A stretch of 64,000 nucleotides of DNA from JAPPLB01 sp965208945 (GTDB lineage: Bacteria > Acidobacteriota > Terriglobia > Bryobacterales > UBA6623), in contig OZ242366.1 in NCBI GenBank assembly GCA_965208945.1, forward strand, positions 5,146,001-5,210,000, given 5' to 3'. Of this stretch, positions 8,847 through 16,880 are shown in pieces; position 1 is the first letter of the stretch; each line of letters starts with the position of its first letter. Position numbers and translations under genes: made by a program. The notes below the pieces were generated by a model. The model worked only from the letters and a program-made list of their open reading frames with translations. It was not told the origin of the DNA and did not search any database.

Positions 8847-11069
8847 ATGTCTATTACCAGCCGCCGCAGCTTTCTGCTCCGATCCAGCGCAGCAACATGG
8901 GCCGCTCACGCGGCGACGGCGGCGGAGTTGTCCCGAGACGTCTCGTACGCGGAAGAGCATCCCGACATGTTGCTCTCCTATCTGGGTCGAGGCCTTGAGG
9001 AACTCGATGCTCATTGGGACCGCGAGCGGGCAAAGATCCAAACGCCTGAAGCTCTCGAAGCCCGCAATGCATTCGTCCGCGAGAAGTTCGAGGAGATGAT
9101 CGGCGGCTATCCCGAACGCACCCCTCTCGATCCCGTGATCAGGGATCGCTTCGAGCGAACCGGTCATCGCGTCGAGAACGTGATGTTCCAGAGCCGCCCG
9201 GACTTCTGGGTGACCGGGAACCTATATATCCCGACCGGGGGTAAAGGGCCGTTTCCCGGAATCATTTCTCCCTGCGGCCACTATGCCCTTGCGCGCATGC
9301 AACCGGACTATCAGTACGCGTATCTGAGTCTGGTGAAGGCCGGCTTTGTTGTCCTGGCGTTCGATCCGATCGGACAGGGCGAGCGGCGGTACTATTGGAA
9401 TCCGCAAACGGGCGAAACCGAGGTGGGCAACGCGATCTACGAGCACTCGATGCCGGGACAGTTGCTGCTGCTGCTCGGTGAAAACCTGACGCAGTACCGC
9501 ATCTGGGACTGCATGCGAGCCATCGATTATCTGCAAAAAAGGCCGGAAGTCGACCCGGAGCGCATCGGCTGCGCCGGTCACTCGGGCGGCGGCACGCTGA
9601 CGCTGTTCGTGAGCGCGCTGGATCAGCGAGTGCGCTGCGCGGTAGTGAATCAAGGCGGGACGGGACATCGCTGGCCCATGCATCTGAAGCCGGAGAGCGC
9701 GGTGGGACCGGCGGATGTCGAGCAGAACCTTTTCCCGGCAGCGGTTCATGGCGTGGACCTTCCGGACCTGCATTCGGCAATCGCGCCACGTCCGCTGCTT
9801 GCACTGATCGAACACTTCACTCCACGCTTCAACAAAGCAGCAGAAGAGATTCAAAAAGCTTATGATGCGGTCGGCGTCCCTGAAAGGTTCGCAACCGAGG
9901 AGGCCGGCGATCCCCATGCCTGGACCATGAAGCTGCGCCAAGCGACGACGAACTGGTTCAGCCGCTGGTTCTACAACAAGCCGGGGCCGAAACGAGAACC
10001 GATCTTCGAGCACGAGGCGCCAGAGAAGCTGTACTGTACGCCGAACGGCTCGATCCGAACGGCGCGCCGGGGCCATACGATCTTCTCGCTCATCCTCGAG
10101 AAGCAGGCGAACCTCCCTCCCGACCGCGAATTACCGGCGGGACTGTCCGACCTGGAATCGCACCGGAAGAAGGCGACCGAGGAGATTGGCGATCTGACGC
10201 GCTTCAAGGCAGACTCGTCGTTTCCTTTGAATGTGCGGCATCTCATGACCACCCGGCGCAAGGGCTATCGGATCGAGAAGCAGGAGTTTCTGGCGGAGCC
10301 CGGCATCCATGTTTCCGCCTGGGTTTTCTTGCCCGACGATGCACGAGCGCCCTACAAGGCGACCCTCTTCGCGAACGGCAACGGCAAGAGACGGGACGGG
10401 ATGGAGTTCGGACTGCTCGAAAAGCTGGCGCAAAACGGCCATATGGTCGTCGCGGTGGATGTGAGAGGGGTCGGCGAAACCGCACCGAATCGCGCTCGGC
10501 GGACACGCCGCACGAACGAGTTCAGCCATCTGTTCGACGTTGAAACGGCGATGGCGTACATGGCGTGGTTCATGGACGAGTCCCTGCTCGGCATGCGTGT
10601 AGGGGACATCGTTCGCAGCATCGATTATGTTCTGGCGCGGGACGACGTCGAGAAGTCGGGCGTGCGGTTGATCGCCCGCGGACACGGAGCGCTCTGGTCG
10701 CTGTATGCCGCCGCTCTGGACGCGCGGGTGCAGGGGCTGCTGGCCGACCGACCGCTGCTCAGCTACAAGAGCCTGACGCAGACCGACCGATACCTGCACA
10801 GCGCCAGCATTTTCGCGCCGGGCATATTGAACCGGCTGGACTTGCCTCATGTGGCGGGCGCCGTTGCCGACCGGGACCTGGTTATCCTGGACCCCGTAGA
10901 TCCGATGGGCCGGCCGGCCGACGTGCACCTCTCGCGGCGGACCTATGCCTGGACCAGGGCTCTCTACTCAGCCGTCGGCGCAGAGGACCGGTTCGAAGTG
11001 ACAGTGCGGCCTCCGGGCTCGGACCCCGCAGACGCGTACCGCAGCTTCTTGCATCACAGGAGGGCTTGA
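8847..11069 (+). CDS. Exported tandem alpha/beta hydrolase (acetyl xylan esterase/prolyl oligopeptidase-like)
   Basis: 740 aa with two alpha/beta-hydrolase-like halves. The leader (TSRRSFLLRSSAATWAAHAA) looks like a Tat signal. The first half has the acetyl xylan esterase feature FDPIGQGERR, a nucleophile elbow GHSGGG with Ser246 and a likely catalytic His near 356 (DPHAW). The second half has VDVRGVGET and a GHGAL elbow where the serine position is Gly-His-Gly, so it appears catalytically dead. The first half is probably a carbohydrate esterase that removes acyl groups from polysaccharides. A family-A repeat starts at the base right after the TGA stop. Substrate is inferred only from family. 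Confidence 0.82.
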   Translation: MSITSRRSFLLRSSAATWAAHAATAAELSRDVSYAEEHPDMLLSYLGRGLEELDAHWDRERAKIQTPEALEARNAFVREKFEEMIGGYPERTPLDPVIRDRFERTGHRVENVMFQSRPDFWVTGNLYIPTGGKGPFPGIISPCGHYALARMQPDYQYAYLSLVKAGFVVLAFDPIGQGERRYYWNPQTGETEVGNAIYEHSMPGQLLLLLGENLTQYRIWDCMRAIDYLQKRPEVDPERIGCAGHSGGGTLTLFVSALDQRVRCAVVNQGGTGHRWPMHLKPESAVGPADVEQNLFPAAVHGVDLPDLHSAIAPRPLLALIEHFTPRFNKAAEEIQKAYDAVGVPERFATEEAGDPHAWTMKLRQATTNWFSRWFYNKPGPKREPIFEHEAPEKLYCTPNGSIRTARRGHTIFSLILEKQANLPPDRELPAGLSDLESHRKKATEEIGDLTRFKADSSFPLNVRHLMTTRRKGYRIEKQEFLAEPGIHVSAWVFLPDDARAPYKATLFANGNGKRRDGMEFGLLEKLAQNGHMVVAVDVRGVGETAPNRARRTRRTNEFSHLFDVETAMAYMAWFMDESLLGMRVGDIVRSIDYVLARDDVEKSGVRLIARGHGALWSLYAAALDARVQGLLADRPLLSYKSLTQTDRYLHSASIFAPGILNRLDLPHVAGAVADRDLVILDPVDPMGRPADVHLSRRTYAWTRALYSAVGAEDRFEVTVRPPGSDPADAYRSFLHHRRA

Positions 11070-11255
11070 CCTGCATTTCTTACCAACTGACGTCCGAAGC
11101 ACGCGATACGACCGCCATGACGTCGTTTCGCTTGCTTACCGTGCTCAATGTACGGTCAAGTACGCCTGCGCGCGCCTTTTTCCTCCGTCCGACTCGCGCC
11201 TCGCCCTGACGGCACTCTCACGCACTTCGTCTGGCCACCTGGTGAGCAATGCAGG
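11070..11255 (+). repeat. Family-A hairpin repeat, diverged
   Basis: Begins at the base after the esterase TGA and ends inside the first codons of the LRR gene, which starts at a GTG within the right terminus. It contains the long-form insertion but lacks some interior bases. Confidence 0.75.
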
Positions 11256-13287
11256 CCTGTCGGGTCGATTCAGCAGATTCGTCCTTGTTGCAATGCTGCT
11301 CAACACGGCGTTCGGGGTGGCCCACGCAGATGATCGTTCGATCGCGGAGTGGGTCATCCGCGAAGGCGGCAGCGTAGTGCTCGCGGGACATTCTCAGCAG
11401 GTCCGGGAACTGCGTGAGTTGCCATCGAGCGAGTTTCAGTTGAAAACGATCAACCTCGTCGACACGAACTACCTGGCACAAGACGTTCAACGGATCGGAA
11501 CACTGCCGCACCTCAAACACCTCTACATGTCGGGCCGTACGCGGCGCCCGTTCTCACTCAAGGTCAAGACGACCAAGATCTACGAGGACGGCGAAGACCG
11601 CGACCTTACCGACGGCTGGGTCTTTCTACGGAAGCTTCCCCATCTCGAAACATTGCTCATCAGCGCGACGGTTTTCAGCTATCCCATCCCGATCACTGAC
11701 GAAGCCGTTGGTTTTCTGTCCGAGCACGGCACACTGAGGGAACTGTACGTGAGCAGGACCGGTGTGGTCGGACATACGCTCGCACCGCTGGTAAGGCTGC
11801 GCCACCTCGATGCGAGCTACACGGAGTTCGATGACGAATCGATGGCCAACCTGGCCGGCATGACGGAACTGCGCAAGCTCAACTTGCGAGATACCCGCAT
11901 CAGCGACAAAGGGCTGGCGTCCATCGCCCATCTGCGCGCCCTCGCGGACATCGACCTCGGGGGCACGCAGGTGACGGACGCCGGGGCCGGGTCGCTGGCC
12001 GGCATGAGGGAAGTGCGGCGTCTGAGCCTGCTGGGAACCGGCATCACCGACCGCGGACTGGAGCAGCTCGCACGGATGGATGATCTCGAGGAGTTGAATG
12101 TTTACCGAACCTCGATCACGAACAACTCCGTGCGGACGCTTCGCACCTTCAATAAACTCCGGTCACTCGACATTCGCTACACGGACATCACCCCGGCCGG
12201 GATCAGCATACTCCAAAAAACGCTGCCGGATTGCCATATACGTTTCCTGCGCAGCGCCGCACCGGCGCGATCGAGTGAACCCACGCTGCTCTCCGAGCTG
12301 TCGCCGAAAGCGGTGGCCGAATGGGTGCGATCAATGGGCGGCAAGGCGGTCGTTGCCGGAGCAAGGCTGAGAGAGATTTCTCTCGCAGGCACTCATGTGA
12401 CGGATGGCGAACTGCGAAACCTGGCACAGCTTGAACACCTCGAGAAGCTCGACCTCAGCGGTACGGAAGTCAGTGACCTCGGCATACAGCACATCGCTGC
12501 TGCGGCAAAACTTGAAGAACTGAATCTCGCCGATACGGCAGTGGGCGACACCGGGCTTGCCGAGGTTGCACGCATCTCTTCGCTGCGGACGCTGCAACTC
12601 GATAACAGCTTCGTGCGGGGCGAAGGGCTGAGCAACCTGTCACCGCTTACGAACCTCGAGCGGATTTCGCTTGCGGGATTGCCGCTCGACGATGCTCATC
12701 TGGCATTCCTGGAGCCGCTCCCGGCGCTCACAAGCCTTTCGCTTGCATACACCAATATGACCGACGAGGGGAGCAGCCGCCTCGTCGCCCTGAAAAACCT
12801 GGCCGCCCTTGACCTGGCGGGCTCGGACCTGGGAGACGAAGGACTGCGGTCGCTCGGTCAGTTGTCCGATTTGGAATCCCTCAATCTTCGGCACGGCCGC
12901 TTTACCGACGAGGGGCTGAAACATCTCGCCGGATTGGGGCGGCTCAAACACCTCGACATGGCTCGTACACGAGTCGGTGACGAGGGCGTGAAAACCCTGG
13001 CGGCGCTCCCGCAACTCGAGACATTGAATCTCGACTACACACTCGTAACCCGCGACGCTCTGGCCCATCTTGCACAGGCCGAGCAACTTGTCGATCTGCG
13101 GCTCAACAGCTCCAACATCAACGATGACTCCTTGCAACATCTCATGGGGCTCGGCAACCTGCTGCGATTGAACCTCTACCACACGTTCGTCACGGAGGCG
13201 GGCATCAGAAAACTGCAAGTGGCGCTGCCGAAATGCGACATCGTCTGGGACGCCGACTCCGGGTTCCCGACTCGCAGAGGCAGTTGA
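11242..13287 (+). CDS. Secreted leucine-rich repeat protein (LRR_6/RNI-like), internally duplicated
   Basis: 681 aa. A signal peptide (FVLVAMLLNTAFGVAHA, then DD) precedes a solenoid of about two dozen 23-24 residue LRRs of the L..LxLxxTxVxDxGL type. The protein has two similar halves, each opened by the same cap: AEWVIREGGSVVLAG near residue 36 and AEWVRSMGGKAVVAG near 362. No enzymatic domain is visible; it probably binds protein or polysaccharide at the envelope. The GTG start at 11242 lies inside the right end of a family-A repeat, and the other in-frame start (ATG 11293) would remove much of the signal peptide. Another A copy begins directly after the stop. Confidence 0.85.
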   Translation: MSNAGLSGRFSRFVLVAMLLNTAFGVAHADDRSIAEWVIREGGSVVLAGHSQQVRELRELPSSEFQLKTINLVDTNYLAQDVQRIGTLPHLKHLYMSGRTRRPFSLKVKTTKIYEDGEDRDLTDGWVFLRKLPHLETLLISATVFSYPIPITDEAVGFLSEHGTLRELYVSRTGVVGHTLAPLVRLRHLDASYTEFDDESMANLAGMTELRKLNLRDTRISDKGLASIAHLRALADIDLGGTQVTDAGAGSLAGMREVRRLSLLGTGITDRGLEQLARMDDLEELNVYRTSITNNSVRTLRTFNKLRSLDIRYTDITPAGISILQKTLPDCHIRFLRSAAPARSSEPTLLSELSPKAVAEWVRSMGGKAVVAGARLREISLAGTHVTDGELRNLAQLEHLEKLDLSGTEVSDLGIQHIAAAAKLEELNLADTAVGDTGLAEVARISSLRTLQLDNSFVRGEGLSNLSPLTNLERISLAGLPLDDAHLAFLEPLPALTSLSLAYTNMTDEGSSRLVALKNLAALDLAGSDLGDEGLRSLGQLSDLESLNLRHGRFTDEGLKHLAGLGRLKHLDMARTRVGDEGVKTLAALPQLETLNLDYTLVTRDALAHLAQAEQLVDLRLNSSNINDDSLQHLMGLGNLLRLNLYHTFVTEAGIRKLQVALPKCDIVWDADSGFPTRRGS

Positions 13288-13463
13288 CCTGCATGTCTCA
13301 CCACCCGACACTCGAAGCACGCGATACGACCGCCAGGACTTCGTTGCGCTCGCTTGCCGTGCTCGACGTACTGTCGAGTACGCCTGCACGCGCCAAGCGG
13401 CTCGCGCCTCGTCCTGGCGGCCCTCTCACGCACTTCGCCCCGCCGCGTGGTGAGAAATGCAGG
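13288..13463 (+). repeat. Family-A hairpin repeat, short form
   Basis: Begins directly after the LRR protein stop (TGA, then CCTGC) and ends about 25 bp before the dioxygenase stop. The short form lacks the 24-bp insertion. Confidence 0.85.
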
Positions 13464-13488
13464 CTAGCGCTGACGGCACCTTCGACCA

Positions 13489-14403
13489 TCAATCCGCGAC
13501 GATGTCGTTCCCAGCCCATCCCGGATCAGGGTCGCCGGCCATTACCTTCCGGACGTCGGCGCTGGGCGGCCCGGCCGTGCCCCATCGGTCTATCTGTTCC
13601 GACACCCGTCTCCACACGGCGGGTTCGTGGGTTGCTTCGTCTTCGATGTACTCCATGTCGCTGCTGAACTCGGACACGTAACCGGCCGGATCCTTGTAAT
13701 AGCAGAAGATGTTGTTTCCCGGTCCGTGACGTCCCGGTCCCCAGATGGGTTCCTGCCCTCCAGCACGAAGGTTGGAGAGACCTCTCATGACGCCGTCCAC
13801 GTTCGCCATCAAATACGCAACATGGTTGACCGATGGGTGATCCGCACGATTGAAGGCGATAACGTGATGTTTCCGGCCACATCGCAGGAACGCCATCTGA
13901 TTCTCATTCCAGTCCGAGACCCGGAACCCAAGAACTTCGGTGTAGAACTCCACAACCGGATCGAACCGTGCCGTGTTCAGGACCACATGGCAGAGCCGGA
14001 AGGGTTCGACTCCCTTGGCAGACCCGCCATTCGAGTGTTCGGCCACGCCGGCCGATAGCTCGATGCAGCGGTTTTCCGGGTCCAGAAACCGCATCCCGTA
14101 TCCGCCGCCGGGTTCGTCCATATCGTCCGGCTGCGCCACGACAGTTGTTCCCCGCCGTTCGAGTTCGGCTACCGCCTCGTCGACCGCCTCGCGTCCGTCG
14201 ACGCTGAAGGCCAAGTGGTGAAGCCCGCGCCGGCCGGCCGGATGCAGGCTGAGGATGTGGTTCTCCGTCGACGATCCGCGGAAATATCGTGCGTGCTGAT
14301 CTTCTCCGGCCGATTGGAGCCCCCAGGCCTCGAGGTAGAACTTGGCTTGGGCCGCTATCGCCGGCGACAGCAACCCCACGTGGCGGATGTCCTGGATCTT
14401 CAT
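13489..14403 (-). CDS. VOC family protein, type I extradiol (catechol 2,3-) dioxygenase-like
   Basis: 304 aa with two vicinal-oxygen-chelate domains. The second domain keeps the full 2-His-1-carboxylate iron set: His139 (LCHVVLN), His194 (NHVAYL) and Glu245 (YVSEFS). His179/180, His226 and Tyr236 match other active-site residues of BphC-type extradiol dioxygenases. It probably cleaves a catechol-like ring with oxygen, so the window may hold part of an aromatic degradation pathway. It is followed on the same strand by transporters, with an unrecognised gene between them. Substrate is unknown. Confidence 0.85.
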   Translation of the reverse strand: MKIQDIRHVGLLSPAIAAQAKFYLEAWGLQSAGEDQHARYFRGSSTENHILSLHPAGRRGLHHLAFSVDGREAVDEAVAELERRGTTVVAQPDDMDEPGGGYGMRFLDPENRCIELSAGVAEHSNGGSAKGVEPFRLCHVVLNTARFDPVVEFYTEVLGFRVSDWNENQMAFLRCGRKHHVIAFNRADHPSVNHVAYLMANVDGVMRGLSNLRAGGQEPIWGPGRHGPGNNIFCYYKDPAGYVSEFSSDMEYIEDEATHEPAVWRRVSEQIDRWGTAGPPSADVRKVMAGDPDPGWAGNDIVAD

Positions 14404-14503
14404 CTGAGCAGCTCTCCAGTAGATTTCTCGGTGGGTGGTTCTCCCGGCTTCGACACCGGTTCCTCTGACTGAACCCGGTTAGATTAGCGTACACGGCCTC
14501 GCA

Positions 14504-15175
14504 TCAGGAGATGCCCCTCCGGGTCAGCTCGATCCTCAAGTCCCGCCGGATGTAGATTTCGACGAACTCACGCAGCCACACGTTCCTTGCAAGCGCGAAC
14601 CGCTCGATCAGTTTCTGCTCGGGCCTATCCGTGAGGTAAACGATACGCCAGCGGTTCAGAGGCCGCGATTCGTCACCATCAACCGAATGCTCAACGTGAA
14701 AGAGAGGCTGTCGTTCGCCAGCTCGGAGCAAGTTTCCATCCTTATCGAGGAGTTCCGCTGCTCCGATGAAAGTGACACACTGCTGCGCGGGGTTGAGGAA
14801 GACCTGTTCCAGGACCAACCCGTGCTCTGACGGTTTCAGCCAGAGGCGCTGCCGCGAGGATCGCACAAAGGATTCAGTTCCGTCGGCCGCCGCCCACCGG
14901 CGCCAATAGTTGGCGCTGCCCTGCGATACCACAGATGGAATATACAGGTCGGGCCGGAACGCCTTTTTCACCTCCATGTCCCACAGCATGGTCCGGGTGA
15001 ACCTGAGCGGTTCGTTCGTGCGGTAGTAGTTGGCGAGCACCAAGTTGATGTCAGCCGGAGGCAGTTCGACCCGGGTGTTGCCCGGCTCGGCCCAGGCCCG
15101 CTCGAACTCTTCTTCATGATTCAATCGAGTGTCCGGCTTGGCCGCCTTCTCCGAGTTCCATCGTTCGTATCTCAC
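14504..15175 (-). CDS. Unrecognised conserved-looking protein
   Basis: 223 aa from a GTG start at 15175 with GGAG eight bases upstream (the frame stays open further upstream to 15403, but that part looks non-coding). I do not recognise the family. It is soluble, has no signal peptide or membrane segment, and is rich in Trp, Arg and Glu, with a C-terminal region containing PLNRWRIVYLTD and VWLREFVEIYIRRDL. It lies 100 bp upstream of the dioxygenase gene on the same strand and downstream of the SLC13 transporter gene, so it may belong with them in catabolism of an organic acid or aromatic compound. That link is positional only. Confidence 0.65.
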   Translation of the reverse strand: MRYERWNSEKAAKPDTRLNHEEEFERAWAEPGNTRVELPPADINLVLANYYRTNEPLRFTRTMLWDMEVKKAFRPDLYIPSVVSQGSANYWRRWAAADGTESFVRSSRQRLWLKPSEHGLVLEQVFLNPAQQCVTFIGAAELLDKDGNLLRAGERQPLFHVEHSVDGDESRPLNRWRIVYLTDRPEQKLIERFALARNVWLREFVEIYIRRDLRIELTRRGIS

Positions 15176-15428
15176 GATGTTCTCTCCTGGCTGATGTCCG
15201 GACCTTCCAGGTTTTCCTGACACCCGAGAGCGTGTCGAAACCGTCGGCCTCAAATTGCTGTGCGGCAGGCCGCCGCCAACCTCCGCGAATACGTCGAAAT
15301 ACTCCTGTTGATTGCGGCCATTGTACTCTTCGATTGAAGGGAATGTCGGAGCGACAATCCCCTCCCCTGCCCATGCCGCGGTGCAGATACGTCCGGCCTG
15401 CATGCGGCGCCTGAACCGCCGCTGTTCG

Positions 15429-16880
15429 TCATCCCACGGCGAACGCTTGCATCGCCGGCACGAGGATCATACTCAGCACAATCACGATGATGGACGTCAG
15501 GACGGTGGCGACGAGGCCGACTCTGAACATCGTTCCGAATCCAACGGCGCCGAACGCGAACGTCGCGGCCGAGGCCGGGCTGGACCAGGGAAACGCCACC
15601 GCCTGGGCCGTGCCCGCGATGATGCGGGCGAGAATCGTGGGGTTGTAGCCGAGAGCGTCCGCAATCGGGAAGAGAATCGTGGAGACCATGATCGACGTTG
15701 CCGCACCACTGGCCAACTGCGTCAACAGCGGCGTGGCCAAGCCCGCAACCCAGGGCAAGGCCCCCGCGGTGACGTTGCCCGTCAGCATGCCGGCGAGCCA
15801 ATCGATCGCGCCCAGAGTGGTCAATACTTCCGCCAGCGCCATCCCGCCGAGCACCAGGAACAGCACATTCCATCCGACGCCGTCCTGAAAGTCCCTGGCC
15901 TCCAGAGTCATCTCACCGCGCTTCGCGGCCACCGGAAGCACGAAGAGCAGCACCATAGCCACCGGAGGCACGTACCAAATGTCGAGAAACCCGATCTCGG
16001 CAACGGTGGGCAAGGTCCACAGCACCACCATCAGAATCAGCACGAACAGGACGTTCCTTTCGCCGCGGCTCATGGGCCCCAGTTGCTCACGTTCCTTGAG
16101 AAAGCGGGCACGGGCATTAGGGATGGCCTGCACTTCGGGCGGCAGCATGAACTTCAGGATCAGATAGCAGACCGGGAAGTGAGCCAGCGTCAGGATAAGG
16201 CCGGTCGACACCCATTGCGCGAAGCTGACGCTGTAGCCCGTCAACTGCTCCAGCAGCGAGAGGGTCAGCGCATTGAAGACGATGCCTGCCGGCGTTGCCA
16301 GCCCTCCGGCCGCAGCGCCGTACAGAACGGCCAGGCTCGCCGCCGCCGACATTCTCGCCGCTCCAGGCGCTACGGAACGTGTGAGAGACAAGGCAATCGG
16401 AGTCATCATCACGATGACAGCCAAGTCACTGACCACCGCGGACATCACCGCGGATACGACCAGGATCGCGAGGATCAAGCCGCCGCCGGAACGCGCCACG
16501 CCCGGGACGCACAGCGCGGCGAGGGCGATTCTCCGCGCCAGACCGTGTTTTCGAAAGGCGTGGCCGAAGAGCATGACGCCCATCAGGTAGGGCAGGATTA
16601 CATGTCCGTAGCTGGCGGCCACGTCGGATAAAAGCATCACCCCGCCGATCGGGAGGAGCACGAATGGCAGGAAGCTGGTGACCGCCCACGGCACCGGCAT
16701 GGTCACCCACCACGCCACGATCCAGGCGTATCCCCCGAGAGCGAAGTGCGCCCCAGGCGAGAGACCCGTCAGCGGCGCGGCGCGGACGATGGCGAACGCG
16801 ACTGGCCCGGCCAGCACTCGCAACACGAATGCTCGCCGGCTGGTGGATTCAGCGGCTCCCATGGCTCGTCTCCGGGACAT
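15429..16880 (-). CDS. SLC13/DASS family anion symporter
   Basis: 483 aa polytopic membrane protein of the divalent-anion:sodium symporter/SLC13 family. Members import di- and tricarboxylates, sulfate or related anions. Family-like features include the early segment PVPWAVTSFLPFVLLPIGGVM and the late GASATSIMVSTI-type helix-turn (here SGAATSIMVSTI), which resembles the SNT-like substrate loops. About eleven hydrophobic segments are visible. Its start overlaps the end of the NCS2-family gene by 32 bp, so the two are very likely co-translated. The substrate is not determinable from sequence. Confidence 0.88.
   Translation of the reverse strand: MSRRRAMGAAESTSRRAFVLRVLAGPVAFAIVRAAPLTGLSPGAHFALGGYAWIVAWWVTMPVPWAVTSFLPFVLLPIGGVMLLSDVAASYGHVILPYLMGVMLFGHAFRKHGLARRIALAALCVPGVARSGGGLILAILVVSAVMSAVVSDLAVIVMMTPIALSLTRSVAPGAARMSAAASLAVLYGAAAGGLATPAGIVFNALTLSLLEQLTGYSVSFAQWVSTGLILTLAHFPVCYLILKFMLPPEVQAIPNARARFLKEREQLGPMSRGERNVLFVLILMVVLWTLPTVAEIGFLDIWYVPPVAMVLLFVLPVAAKRGEMTLEARDFQDGVGWNVLFLVLGGMALAEVLTTLGAIDWLAGMLTGNVTAGALPWVAGLATPLLTQLASGAATSIMVSTILFPIADALGYNPTILARIIAGTAQAVAFPWSSPASAATFAFGAVGFGTMFRVGLVATVLTSIIVIVLSMILVPAMQAFAVG

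Noticed and set aside
15176..15403. N-terminal extension of the 223-aa protein to 15403
   Set aside because: The GTG at 15175 has a good ribosome site and the upstream part has non-coding-like composition.
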